A stretch of DNA of 64,000 nucleotides from Alistipes sp. (GTDB lineage: Bacteria; Bacteroidota; Bacteroidia; Bacteroidales; Rikenellaceae). The stretch covers positions 124,001-188,000 of the forward strand of contig JAGATC010000020.1 in assembly GCA_017621455.1 (NCBI GenBank), read 5' to 3'. This document shows positions 44,823 through 54,259 of this stretch, one piece after another; the stretch's first letter is position 1; each line of letters starts with the position of its first letter. Made by a program: the position numbers and the translations under genes. Below the pieces are notes generated by a model. That model made no database searches, was not told the origin of the DNA, and saw only the letters and a list, made by a program, of their open reading frames with translations.

Positions 44823-47800
44823 ATGGCAGAGAAGAGATTTATTACATGTGATGGTAACTACGCCGCAGCGCATATTGCATATATGTTCTCGGAGGTAGCA
44901 GCCATCTATCCCATCACACCCTCATCAACAATGGCTGAGCTCGTGGACGAGTGGTCGGCACAGGGCAAAAAGAACATTTTTGGTGATACCGTAAAGGTGG
45001 TGGAGATGCAGTCGGAGGCTGGTGCTGCTGGTGCTGTGCACGGCTCATTGCAGAGTGGTGCCCTCACCTCTACGTTCACAGCGTCGCAGGGTTTGCTCCT
45101 TATGGTTCCCAATATGTACAAGATCGCAGGTGAGTTGCTCCCCGGCGTATTCCACGTTTCGGCACGTGCGCTCGCAGCGCAGTCGCTCTCAATCTTTGGT
45201 GACCACCAGGACGTAATGGCCGTACGCCAGACAGGCTTCGCTATGCTCGCAACATCGTCGGTGCAGGAGGTTATGGACCTCGCAGGTGTCGCACACATCG
45301 TGTCGCTCAAGGCACGCATCCCCTTCGTACACTTCTTCGATGGCTTCCGCACATCACACGAGATACAGAAGATTGAGCTTATCGACGAGGCATCGCTCTC
45401 GGCAATGTTCGACCGCGAGGCATTGAAGGAGTTCCGCATGCGTTCGCTCAACCCCGAGCGCCCCGTAACACGTGGTACTGCACAGAATCCTGACATCTAC
45501 TTCCAGACACGCGAGGCATCTAATAAGTTCTACAACGCTGTGCCCGACATGGTAGCTGAGGCTATGGCTAAGATCTCGGAGATTACTGGCCGTGAGTATA
45601 AGCCCTTCACCTACTATGGTGACCCCGAGGCTGAGAACATCATCATCGCCATGGGTTCGGTTACCGAGACTATCAAGGAGTGTGTAGACTACCTCCGCAC
45701 ACAGGGCAAGAAGGTGGGTGTCATCACCGTACACCTCTATCGTCCCTTCTCGGCGAAGTATCTCTTCAACGTGCTTCCTAAGAGCGTTAAGCGCATCTGC
45801 GTTCTCGACCGCACTAAGGAGCCAGGCTCAAATGGCGAGCCATTGTTGCTCGACATCCGCGACGCATTCTACGAGTGCGACGCTCGTCCTATGATTGTTG
45901 GTGGCCGCTATGGTCTATCATCAAAGGACACCACCCCCGCGCAGATGTTGGCAGTGTTTGCTAACCTCGAGGCCGACCAGCCCAAGAACCACTTCACCGT
46001 GGGTATCAACGACGACGTGACTATGCTCTCGTTGCCCGTAGGCAAGGAGATTTCAATGGCCAAGGAGGGCACCTTCGAGGCATTGTTCTTCGGTCTTGGC
46101 TCTGACGGTACTGTGGGTGCTAATAAGAACTCTATCAAGATTATCGGTGGCTCGACAGACAAGTACTGCCAGGCATACTTCTCATACGACTCTAAGAAGT
46201 CGGGTGGTTACACCTCATCGCACTTGCGTTTCGGTGATAACCCCATCACATCGCCCTACCTCGTAACTACTCCCGACTTTGTGGCATGTCACGTGCCCTC
46301 GTACGTGGATAAGTACGACGTGTTGAAGGGCTTGAAGCGTGGTGGCTCGTTCCTTCTCAACTCGGTAAACGATGCTGAGACCACATGCGCTACGCTCCCC
46401 GCACACATGAAGCAGTACCTTGCAAAGAAGGGTATCAACTTCTACATCATCAACGCTACGAAGATTGCCGCAGAGCTTGGCCTTGGCTCACGTACCAACA
46501 CCATCATGCAGGCTGCATTCTTCAAGATTGCCGACATCATCCCCATCGAGAAGGCCGTTGAGGAGATGAAGAAGGCTATCTACAAATCTTACGGCAACAA
46601 GGGTGAGGATATCGTCAACATGAACTACGCTGCGGTAGACGCTGGTTGTGAGGCTGTTGTTAAGGTTGATGTTCCCGCTGAGTGGGCTAACATCGAGGTA
46701 TCGGAGGCGGCACACACGGTAGACGAGAGCGTTCCCGCATTCGTACGCAACGTATGTGAGCCTATCGACGCACTTAAGGGTGACTCACTCCCCGTATCGG
46801 CATTCAACGGCCGCGAGGATGGTACTTGGGATAACGGCACCGCTGCCTACGAGAAGCGCGGTATCGCAACATCTGTACCTCAGTGGAAGATCGAGAACTG
46901 TATCCAGTGTAACCAGTGTGCCTATGTATGTCCTCACGCAGCTATCCGCCCATTCCTCGCTACTGAGGAGGAGGCCGCAGCATCTGGCGTAGAGTGGAAG
47001 CAGGGCTTGGGTGAGACTAAGACTCTCAAGTTCCGCATCCAGGTATCACCTATGGACTGTACTGGCTGTAACAACTGCGTAGACGTATGTCCCGCAAAGG
47101 AGAAGGCTCTCGTTATGCGTCCTTTGGCTGAGCAGGCTAAGGAGGCTAAGAACTGGGATTACATCACTAAGAATATCGGCTACAAGGAGTATGTCGACAA
47201 GACCAAGTCTGTCAAGAACCTCCAGTTCTCACAGCCATTGTTTGAGTTCTCGGGTGCTTGTGCTGGTTGCGGTGAGACCCCATATATCAAGGCTATCTCG
47301 CAGCTCTTCGGCGAGCGCATGATGGTGGCTAACGCTACTGGTTGTACCTCAATCTACTCTGGTTCAGCACCTTCTACTCCATACTGCACTAACGCAAAGG
47401 GTCAGGGTCCCGCATGGGCTAACTCACTCTTCGAGGATAACGCCGAGTTCGGTCTCGGTATGCGTATCGGCATCGAGAAGATTCGCCAGGGCTTGGAGGA
47501 TGTTATGCGCAAGGCTATCGCCGAGTGCAACTGCTGCTCTGAGGAGCTTAAGGGCGTAATGCAGGAGTGGATCGATGCTCGTCATCTCGCTGCTAAGTCG
47601 GCAGAGGTCACAGCACGCCTTCTTCCTTTGGTTGAGGCTTGCGACTGCGACTACTGCAAGACCATCCTCGAGTATAAGGACTGGCTCGTTAAGAAGTCAC
47701 AGTGGATTATCGGTGGTGACGGCTGGGGCTACGATATCGGCTTCGGTGGCGTAGACCACGTCTTGGCATCGGGTGAGGATGTGAACATCCTTATCGTCGA

Positions 47801-48341
47801 CACCGAGGTTTACTCTAACACCGGTGGTCAGTCGTCGAAGTCAACACCTATCGGTGCTGTGGCTAAGTTCGCATCGGCAGGTAAGCGCATCCGCAAGAAG
47901 GATATTGGCGCCATCGCTATGACATACGGCTATGTATATGTTGCTCAGGTATCTATCGGTGCTTCGCAGCAGCAACTCTTCAACGTACTCAAGGAGGCTG
48001 AGGCATATCCTGGTCCATCGCTCATCATCGCCTACGCACCATGTATCAACCACGGTATCAAGGGCGGTATGACACGCACACAGACCGTAGGCAAGCAGGC
48101 TGTGGAGTGCGGCTACTGGCACCTATGGCACTACAATCCTCAGCTCGAGGCCGAGGGTAAGAACCCATTCGTGATGGACTCTAAGGAGCCCGACTGGAGC
48201 AAGTTCCGCGACTTCCTCATGAAGGAGGTGCGTTACACCTCACTTAAGAAGGCCTTCCCCGCAGAGGCGGAGCAGCTCTTCGAGGCGGCAGAGGAGAATG
48301 CTAAGTGGCGTTATAACTCTTATATCAACCGCACCAAGTAA
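44823..48341 (+). CDS. nifJ: Pyruvate:ferredoxin (flavodoxin) oxidoreductase, single-chain
   Basis: A 1172-residue homodimer-type PFOR that oxidises pyruvate to acetyl-CoA and CO2 and reduces ferredoxin in the anaerobic cytoplasm. The N-terminal domain starts with the usual YPITPSS motif. Two 4Fe-4S motifs (CIQCNQCAYVCP near residue 692 and CTGCNNCVDVCP near 746) and a C-terminal TPP domain (GGDGWGYDIGFGG, NTGGQSSKSTP) are all intact. The frame is open from 44661, but that stretch contains the promoter, and 44823 gives the family start. The stop codon overlaps a palindromic repeat element. Confidence 0.96.
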   Translation: MAEKRFITCDGNYAAAHIAYMFSEVAAIYPITPSSTMAELVDEWSAQGKKNIFGDTVKVVEMQSEAGAAGAVHGSLQSGALTSTFTASQGLLLMVPNMYKIAGELLPGVFHVSARALAAQSLSIFGDHQDVMAVRQTGFAMLATSSVQEVMDLAGVAHIVSLKARIPFVHFFDGFRTSHEIQKIELIDEASLSAMFDREALKEFRMRSLNPERPVTRGTAQNPDIYFQTREASNKFYNAVPDMVAEAMAKISEITGREYKPFTYYGDPEAENIIIAMGSVTETIKECVDYLRTQGKKVGVITVHLYRPFSAKYLFNVLPKSVKRICVLDRTKEPGSNGEPLLLDIRDAFYECDARPMIVGGRYGLSSKDTTPAQMLAVFANLEADQPKNHFTVGINDDVTMLSLPVGKEISMAKEGTFEALFFGLGSDGTVGANKNSIKIIGGSTDKYCQAYFSYDSKKSGGYTSSHLRFGDNPITSPYLVTTPDFVACHVPSYVDKYDVLKGLKRGGSFLLNSVNDAETTCATLPAHMKQYLAKKGINFYIINATKIAAELGLGSRTNTIMQAAFFKIADIIPIEKAVEEMKKAIYKSYGNKGEDIVNMNYAAVDAGCEAVVKVDVPAEWANIEVSEAAHTVDESVPAFVRNVCEPIDALKGDSLPVSAFNGREDGTWDNGTAAYEKRGIATSVPQWKIENCIQCNQCAYVCPHAAIRPFLATEEEAAASGVEWKQGLGETKTLKFRIQVSPMDCTGCNNCVDVCPAKEKALVMRPLAEQAKEAKNWDYITKNIGYKEYVDKTKSVKNLQFSQPLFEFSGACAGCGETPYIKAISQLFGERMMVANATGCTSIYSGSAPSTPYCTNAKGQGPAWANSLFEDNAEFGLGMRIGIEKIRQGLEDVMRKAIAECNCCSEELKGVMQEWIDARHLAAKSAEVTARLLPLVEACDCDYCKTILEYKDWLVKKSQWIIGGDGWGYDIGFGGVDHVLASGEDVNILIVDTEVYSNTGGQSSKSTPIGAVAKFASAGKRIRKKDIGAIAMTYGYVYVAQVSIGASQQQLFNVLKEAEAYPGPSLIIAYAPCINHGIKGGMTRTQTVGKQAVECGYWHLWHYNPQLEAEGKNPFVMDSKEPDWSKFRDFLMKEVRYTSLKKAFPAEAEQLFEAAEENAKWRYNSYINRTK

Positions 48342-48469
48342 TTTTCGATTTGTATTGGGCATCTTTAGCCCATCCCAAAAAGTAGACTACCGCAGGCTGT
48401 ACGCTTTTGTACTATCCTGCGGTAGTCTCTTTTGTGATAGACTAAATCTGCTCCACTAAAATCAAAAAT
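48340..48469. repeat. Palindromic 3'-end element, copy 11 (por)
   Basis: Almost the same flanks as the tnaA copy: left AATTTTCGATTTGTATTGGGC, small hairpin GGGCATCTTTAGCCC, right AATCTGCTCCACTAAAATCA. The long hairpin arms differ (GACTACCGCAGG/CCTGCGGTAGTC) around GGCTGTAC...GTACTATCC. Confidence 0.78.
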
Positions 48470-48597
48470 AATTTTCTACTACAAGGCAGCATCTGCGGCC
48501 TCTCAATCATTGCCCCGAATGGGAAATACGTCAAGTATGTCCCATCCGGGGCAATCTCTTAATCGAGCCCACATCTACTGCCTTCTAATCAAAAATT
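48470..48597. repeat. Palindromic 3'-end element, copy 12 (core type 2)
   Basis: Left end AATTTTCTACTACAAGGCAG; complement of the right end AATTTTTGATTAGAAGGCAG. The small hairpin is GGCAGCATCTGCGGCC (imperfect). The long hairpin has arms TTGCCCCG/CGGGGCAA around GGGAAATAC...GTATGTCCC, the type 2 core seen after the GH20 gene. Confidence 0.75.
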
Positions 48598-48614
48598 CGT
48601 ACCGCTGATTTATT

Positions 48615-48645
48615 TCTTTACTACCGCAGGCTGTACGTTCCCCGC
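48615..48645. repeat. Truncated copy of the element's long-hairpin left arm
   Basis: CTACCGCAGGCTGTACG repeats the left arm and core of copy 11 but has no right half. The rest of the gap to the promoter at 48735 shows nothing recognisable. Confidence 0.5.
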
Positions 48646-48734
48646 GTTATTTCGGCCTCTCGCTGTTCTCTCTCCTCTCGTCTACCAATTCACTTGCTCG
48701 CAATTACCAATATTACATCATTATTAGTCACTAT

Positions 48735-48765
48735 TTTGCAATCTCAGCTTTTTGTCGTAAATTTG
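48735..48765 (+). promoter_or_regulatory. Promoter of the WG-repeat protein gene
   Basis: TTTG (48735-48738), 19-bp spacer, TAAATTTG (48758-48765). Confidence 0.65.
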
Positions 48766-48846
48766 AGATGCGTAACGGCCGAGATATAAGGAGGTTCTGC
48801 TTGGTTGTGGGCATATCTATGGGTGATAGAACCTCACCACACAGCT

Positions 48847-51420
48847 ATGAGAAAAGGTTTAGCAAGGGCAGCAACACTGCTATTAGTTGCCGTGGCAATA
48901 CTTTTGCCACAAGAGACTGAGGCCCAATTTCTACAGAAGTTAGCAAAAGGCTTGAATAAGGTGAACAACGCTCTTGAGCAGGTCGAGGAGAGTGTCGAGG
49001 AGTTTACCGAGGACCCGCTATCTGCGGCATCGAATCTCTTCCAAAGAAAGAGTAAAAAACAGAAGGGTGGCAACGATGCCGAGGCCGTAGAGGAGGCATC
49101 AAATTCCGCCTACGAGGAGTCTGAGCCAGAGCCTACCTTCGATGAGAGCGACTTCGAGGAGGTGGAGCCCCAGTATCCACGTCCCTATATTGGTCCCAAC
49201 ACCAAGTATATGCTCTTTGATAGCTATATCCACGACGATGTAGTGGGTGCGGTGCACGAGGGCGTATTTTCCATAAAGCGTAACAACTACTTCGAGTTCT
49301 GGACGGTGGATGGAACAAAGCTCTTCAATGCCGACTGGGAGTATTGCAACGAGCGTGGTGGTTATGGCGCACACCCCAAGTTTAGCTGTGGTGTGGCCTC
49401 GGCACGTCATCGCAACCCCAACTCGACGGGTAAGAGGGTAATATCGTTGCTCTACCTCGATGGCTCGGTGCGCGAGCTCGACCCTACGTGGCAGCAGGTG
49501 ACAACATTTCAGGATGGCTTGGCGTTGGTTACTCAAGGCTCGGGATATAGCAATACCGACTATTTCTACATCAACATACGTGGCGAGAAGCAGTATCCCA
49601 ACCTCGAGGTGTATGGTGGCGAGAGTGATGCTATGCGCCCTTTGTGTGACGGCCTACGTGCCTACAAGGCCGATGTCTTCAAGTGGGGATATATTGATGC
49701 CAATGGTAACATCGCCATCGAGCCGCAGTATGCCCAGGCTCTCGACTTTAGCGAGGGCTACGCCTGGGTGGAGCCATTTGGCGGCCTCAATGTAGACAAC
49801 AACATTGTGCTTATCGACACCGAGGGCAACGTGGTATTCGACACGGGTTACCCCTATGCCCGAGTTACCCCCGTCAAGAATGGTCGCTTCTTCATAAGCT
49901 CGTCGGGCAGTGCCAACTGGACGATGTACGACGTCTCGGGTAAGAGCTATGGCTCCTACAGCTCGGTGAAGCCATTCCGCGACGGTTATGCGCTCGTTTG
50001 TCCCAATGTTAGCTCTATGCTTAATCCTATATGGGTTATCGACACCGAGGGACGTCGTGTGCGTGAGCTCGATGGTCCTACGGAGGGTGACCTCGACGAG
50101 ACGGTACGCTTCTCGAAGCAGGGCATAGCACCCCTCGAGATAGAGTGGGGCGACTATGTCCTTATCAACCCACGTGGCGACTATCTTCTGCGCAGCGACT
50201 ATCGCATCGCGGGATATACCGATTGTGGCTACTCGCTTATCAAGTTCGACGACAGTAGGGGCATTATAGACCTTAATGGCGAGGTCGTATGGGTATTTAG
50301 CCTTGAAGTGCCTAATCAGCCAATCCTTATCCGAGACCCAGACCCCGACCCCGATCCAGACCCCGACCCCGATCCGGAGCCCGAACCCATTTGGCCTCCC
50401 GAGATTGTCGACCCACGACAGCCTCCCGTAGGCCCCAAGGATGTGATTACCACGAAGTATACGGTTAAGGTGAATGTAGAGCCTTCAGAGGGTGGTACGG
50501 CGAGCGTCAGTCCTCAGCGTGAGTTTAAGTATGGCGAAACGGCCACACTCTCGGCGTCCCCCGCGAGTGATGAATGGAAGGTGGCGTCGGTGACTACGAA
50601 TGTCCCCGGACTAACCCCCGTAGTGGGAGAGCCCTTCGCGATATTTACAGATGTGGTCATCACCGTGAAGTTTATAGAGAAGGATGACGACCTTAATCCG
50701 CCGTTCGACGGAGCACTTATCGGCACGCGCAACTTCGAGATGGAGGATATGTCTATACCGGTAAATATCTATGCAGAGATGAGCACCGAGCCCGATATTG
50801 CTACCCCATACGGCTCTAATACCTACGGCTTTATCGTGGCTATGTTTAACCCGCGCGAACGTATTGTAACAGAGGAGTTTGCAGCCAACATCTTCTCGGC
50901 ACCACTCCGCATCTCGGGCTATCACTACAACGAGGCTACGGGTGAGCGCTGGTTAGTTGCCGATGGTGGCTCAGTTACATTTGGCAACCTCAAGATTACG
51001 CCCGACGATGGCTTCGCGATGCTATGGTTCAACCTGATTATGGCGGCAAATGGCCAAACATCGCCACAGGTATCACCACGTCACTACCGCATAGAGATGC
51101 TCGACTACAACGAGGAGACGGGTGAGTTTACATGTGGTCGTCTGCAAACCCATACTACCGAATATGGTTGGCTCGATGGTGGCGATGAGCGACTTGTCAA
51201 AAAGAAGAAGGGCTTTATGATGGTATCTATGGATTCGGGTATCCCTGCCGACTTCTTTATGGGTGCCAAGATGCAGAAGTGCCAGAAACGCAACGATGTG
51301 GATTGGTATCCCCCGTTGAATTGGTACGATGGCGACCAATCTATCCTCGACGGCATTGTCGACACGATGAAGTATGCCTACGAGCACTACGAGTCGGAGT
51401 ATGACGTTCTATTCCGCTAA
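48847..51420 (+). CDS. Exported WG-repeat protein with Asp-Pro linker and C-terminal beta domains
   Basis: An 857-residue protein with a signal peptide (about 1-26, ending ETEAQ). It continues with a low-complexity charged region (about 40-100) and a block of WG (KWG) repeats (about 105-490; for example WGYIDANGNIAIEPQYAQALDFSEGYAWV and VLIDTEGNVVF). A linker made of Asp-Pro then Glu-Pro repeats (about 496-516) follows, then a bacterial beta-repeat domain (about 537-620; KVNVEPSEGGTASVSPQ...). The C-terminal ~220 residues are unrecognised. WG repeats are beta-propeller-like binding modules with no fixed ligand. The frame is open from 48805, but the ATG at 48847 gives the signal peptide. The protein is probably periplasmic or secreted. 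Confidence 0.78.
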   Translation: MRKGLARAATLLLVAVAILLPQETEAQFLQKLAKGLNKVNNALEQVEESVEEFTEDPLSAASNLFQRKSKKQKGGNDAEAVEEASNSAYEESEPEPTFDESDFEEVEPQYPRPYIGPNTKYMLFDSYIHDDVVGAVHEGVFSIKRNNYFEFWTVDGTKLFNADWEYCNERGGYGAHPKFSCGVASARHRNPNSTGKRVISLLYLDGSVRELDPTWQQVTTFQDGLALVTQGSGYSNTDYFYINIRGEKQYPNLEVYGGESDAMRPLCDGLRAYKADVFKWGYIDANGNIAIEPQYAQALDFSEGYAWVEPFGGLNVDNNIVLIDTEGNVVFDTGYPYARVTPVKNGRFFISSSGSANWTMYDVSGKSYGSYSSVKPFRDGYALVCPNVSSMLNPIWVIDTEGRRVRELDGPTEGDLDETVRFSKQGIAPLEIEWGDYVLINPRGDYLLRSDYRIAGYTDCGYSLIKFDDSRGIIDLNGEVVWVFSLEVPNQPILIRDPDPDPDPDPDPDPEPEPIWPPEIVDPRQPPVGPKDVITTKYTVKVNVEPSEGGTASVSPQREFKYGETATLSASPASDEWKVASVTTNVPGLTPVVGEPFAIFTDVVITVKFIEKDDDLNPPFDGALIGTRNFEMEDMSIPVNIYAEMSTEPDIATPYGSNTYGFIVAMFNPRERIVTEEFAANIFSAPLRISGYHYNEATGERWLVADGGSVTFGNLKITPDDGFAMLWFNLIMAANGQTSPQVSPRHYRIEMLDYNEETGEFTCGRLQTHTTEYGWLDGGDERLVKKKKGFMMVSMDSGIPADFFMGAKMQKCQKRNDVDWYPPLNWYDGDQSILDGIVDTMKYAYEHYESEYDVLFR

Positions 51421-51441
51421 TTGACCATCACGTATCTGACT

Positions 51442-51471
51442 AAACAGGGCAGGTTTCGACCTGCTCTGTTT
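51442..51471 (+). terminator. Terminator of the WG-repeat gene
   Basis: Arms AAACAGGGCAGGT/ACCTGCTCTGTTT with a TTCG loop and one G-T pair, ending in a T-rich stretch. Confidence 0.8.
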
Positions 51472-51515
51472 TGTTATATGATTTATGAGCCTCTTTATCA
51501 GAGCAATTACTATGT

Positions 51516-51547
51516 TTTGTAAATTCAGAAAAAAAGTTGTATATTTG
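51516..51547 (+). promoter_or_regulatory. Promoter of array lipoprotein 1
   Basis: TTTG (51516-51519), 20-bp spacer, TATATTTG (51540-51547). Confidence 0.75.
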
Positions 51548-51602
51548 TAACCAAATATAGTTGGGGAATAGACAAATTTCATATACTAATACTATTAACA
51601 CT

Positions 51603-54086
51603 ATGAGAATTAAGCACTTATTTTATTTTCTTGTGGCGCTACCACTGTTGCTTGTAGCCTGCGAAGATAATGGTAAGGTCGATGAGGTGAAGAACCCAAC
51701 CATCGAGCTTACAGCGGGTGAGGCTACAGAGTCGTCACTATCGTTTACAATCAAGACCACTGAGGCTGAGTCGGTAGCATGGTTGGCTATTGAGGCTTCG
51801 GAGGCTACGCCCACCGCTTCGGAGGTGTTGGCAAACGGTACCAATGTCGAGGCAAACAAGAGCGTAGAGTGCACTGCCACCGACCTTGAGGAGAACACCG
51901 AGTACACCATCGTAGCTGCGGTGAAGAACTCTAAGGCTGTTGACAAGAAGGAGATTAAGATGACCACCAAGTCATTTGATCCCGAGGCTACACAGTTCAA
52001 GCGCACATCTGAGGCTGAAGTGGAGTTCACTGCTGATGGTGGCAAGGGCGAGATTGAGTACGAGATCGTTAACCCCATTGAGGGCACTGAGGTTGAGGCC
52101 GAGGCCGATGTAGTGTGGATTACGGTTACCGCGGGTGAGAAGATTAGCTTCGTAGTAGAGGGCAACACTACAACAGAGGCTCGCGAAGGCAAGATTACCG
52201 CTAAGTATGGCGACCTCTCATTCGAGGTTAAGGTTAAGCAGGCTGCAAAGCAGAACGATGGTCCCGTAGAGGGCGAGGTTAACTTCACCGCTTCGGTTTA
52301 TGAGGTGCAGTACTATGGCACTGAATTCTCTGCGGCATACAACTATTTGGTATACCTCTCAGACACTGGCCTTAACGAGGATGGCATCTACAAGCAGAAT
52401 GGCGAATACTATATGCTCGACATCTACGCTGCCGACAGTGCCGAGAACAACAACTACACACTTCCTAACGGCAAGTACACCGCATCGGATACTTCTAACG
52501 CAGGTACCTTCGGCATTGGTGACTATGGCGCACACATCAAGATTGTTGATGGCGTTCCTACATACTCGCTCTACAAGCAGGGTACTGTCACCGTTAGCGA
52601 TGGCAAGATTGAGGCCAAGATTATGATGGAGGACGGCACCGTTCACAACGTAGTATTCGAGGGTAATCTTCGTTTCGATGGCAAGGAGCCCGATGATCCC
52701 GATCAGCCCAGCGACAGCGATGTTGTGCTTGAGGCAACATCTTGGACTTGGGGTGGCTCGTCAAGCTACGGCAACAAGTATTCGGTAGCGGGTAACGGCT
52801 TCTCTCTCGATGTTCACTTCCCCGCTAAGTATGCCACCGAGGATGCTCTTGCAGCGGGCGACTACATCTGGACAAACACCTCGTGGTGGGGCTACAACGA
52901 CTTCGAGAATGAGTTCACAACACGCTCATTCCTCATTGATGGCGCCTATGCTTCAATCATCAAGGAGGGCACGGCATCTGTTTCTGTTGAGGGCGACATC
53001 TACACCATCGAGCTCAAGCTCAAGGCCGAGACTGCAAACTATTTGGTGAAGTATAGCGGCAAGCTCTCAGAGGTATCGCAGGGCGGTGGCGACGAGGGTG
53101 ACGAGGTGGTATTCACCAAGATCGAGAGCCTCGGCTACAACTCGGCATACTATTTCTACGAATTCAAGCTCACAAACGAGGCTGGCGATGCTATGCAGCT
53201 CTGCGTAAACGACTATCAGGCTAAGGAGAACTTCATCTACACCGATAACTCGTTCGAGTGGATCAACATCGGCTATTGTGGTAACCTCGGCTTCTTCTCT
53301 ACCCGCAACATCGTTGTAGGTGGCACCTCATACAACGCTACATCAGGCTCTATGGAGGTTGTAACGGACGAGGCTACACTCCATATGGACATCACCATCA
53401 ACCTCCTCTTGAATGCTGGTGGTGCTAAGACCTTCAAGTTCTCAGGTAAGGTTGGCGACAATGGCGGTGAGACTCCCGTAGAGCCTACCAAGCTCGATAC
53501 ACCCTCGGTTTCAGGCCTTGTATCGGGTAACGCAGCGACAATCAGCTGGCAGGCTATTGCAGGAGCCAAGGATTACAGCGTATCGCTCAACGGCACATTC
53601 TTGCAGACCGTAGAGACTGCCTACATCGTGCTTACCGACCTTGAGTACTCTACCACTTACAGCGTATCGGTTGTAGCCAACCCCGCAGATAGCAGCGTAA
53701 ACACAGCATCTGACGCAGGTACTGCATCGTTCACCACCGAGGCAGACCCCAACGCTGGTGGCGACGAGCCTGGTGGCGATGAGCCCGCTACGGACTTTAT
53801 CGACTGGCACTTCTCGGCTCACTACAACACCGACAACTGTGTTGTAACTCTCACAGGTAAGGACGATAGCCGTGTTATCACTGTCAAGACCAATAGTTTG
53901 GCATTTGCAAAATTCTATGCAGACACAACACGCTCAAGCTATTTCACAGATGCTACTGTTGATGGCGTAGCAACAAGCGATGTTACTGCCGAGTCGTATG
54001 TTCATGTTCAGCAGACTCAGGTGAGCATCAACCTTGTAATCAACGGCATAACATACACAGGCAACTCTGACGGCTTCACCTACTAA
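51603..54086 (+). CDS. Array lipoprotein 1: FN3-like, BACON, domain A and further beta domains
   Basis: An 827-residue surface lipoprotein. The signal peptide MRIKHLFYFLVALPLLLVAC gives lipidated Cys20, and CEDNGKVDE after it is acidic. Visible parts: FN3-like (about 30-124), BACON-like (about 128-217), a domain A copy (about 228-365; YYGTEFSAAYNYLVYLSDTGLNEDGIY), two diverged relatives of it (about 380-500 and 510-635), a second FN3-like domain (about 640-735) and a C-terminal domain. All enzymatic motifs are lacking, so a binding or structural role is likely. The ATG at 51603 is preferred over the in-frame upstream ATG at 51561. Confidence 0.78.
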   Translation: MRIKHLFYFLVALPLLLVACEDNGKVDEVKNPTIELTAGEATESSLSFTIKTTEAESVAWLAIEASEATPTASEVLANGTNVEANKSVECTATDLEENTEYTIVAAVKNSKAVDKKEIKMTTKSFDPEATQFKRTSEAEVEFTADGGKGEIEYEIVNPIEGTEVEAEADVVWITVTAGEKISFVVEGNTTTEAREGKITAKYGDLSFEVKVKQAAKQNDGPVEGEVNFTASVYEVQYYGTEFSAAYNYLVYLSDTGLNEDGIYKQNGEYYMLDIYAADSAENNNYTLPNGKYTASDTSNAGTFGIGDYGAHIKIVDGVPTYSLYKQGTVTVSDGKIEAKIMMEDGTVHNVVFEGNLRFDGKEPDDPDQPSDSDVVLEATSWTWGGSSSYGNKYSVAGNGFSLDVHFPAKYATEDALAAGDYIWTNTSWWGYNDFENEFTTRSFLIDGAYASIIKEGTASVSVEGDIYTIELKLKAETANYLVKYSGKLSEVSQGGGDEGDEVVFTKIESLGYNSAYYFYEFKLTNEAGDAMQLCVNDYQAKENFIYTDNSFEWINIGYCGNLGFFSTRNIVVGGTSYNATSGSMEVVTDEATLHMDITINLLLNAGGAKTFKFSGKVGDNGGETPVEPTKLDTPSVSGLVSGNAATISWQAIAGAKDYSVSLNGTFLQTVETAYIVLTDLEYSTTYSVSVVANPADSSVNTASDAGTASFTTEADPNAGGDEPGGDEPATDFIDWHFSAHYNTDNCVVTLTGKDDSRVITVKTNSLAFAKFYADTTRSSYFTDATVDGVATSDVTAESYVHVQQTQVSINLVINGITYTGNSDGFTY

Positions 54087-54131
54087 CAGCCGTTACCCAA
54101 CACTGAGGCATAAATCAAGACCTCAAAGCAC

Positions 54132-54170
54132 ATTAGGAGATGACCAACTTTGATTTGGTCATCTTCTAAT
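54132..54170 (+). terminator. Terminator of array lipoprotein 1
   Basis: Arms ATTAGGAGATGACCA/TGGTCATCTTCTAAT (one mismatch) followed by TTTTT. Confidence 0.78.
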
Positions 54171-54185
54171 TTTTTGGCCCACCAC

Positions 54186-54216
54186 TTGCAAAAAGCCACG
54201 AAAAATTATATTTTTG
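54186..54216 (+). promoter_or_regulatory. Promoter of array lipoprotein 2
   Basis: TTG (54186-54188), 20-bp spacer, TATTTTTG (54209-54216), 43 bp before the start. Confidence 0.6.
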
Positions 54217-54259
54217 TTATACGGATTACCCAAATATCAAACAAAACGAGTATACTACA

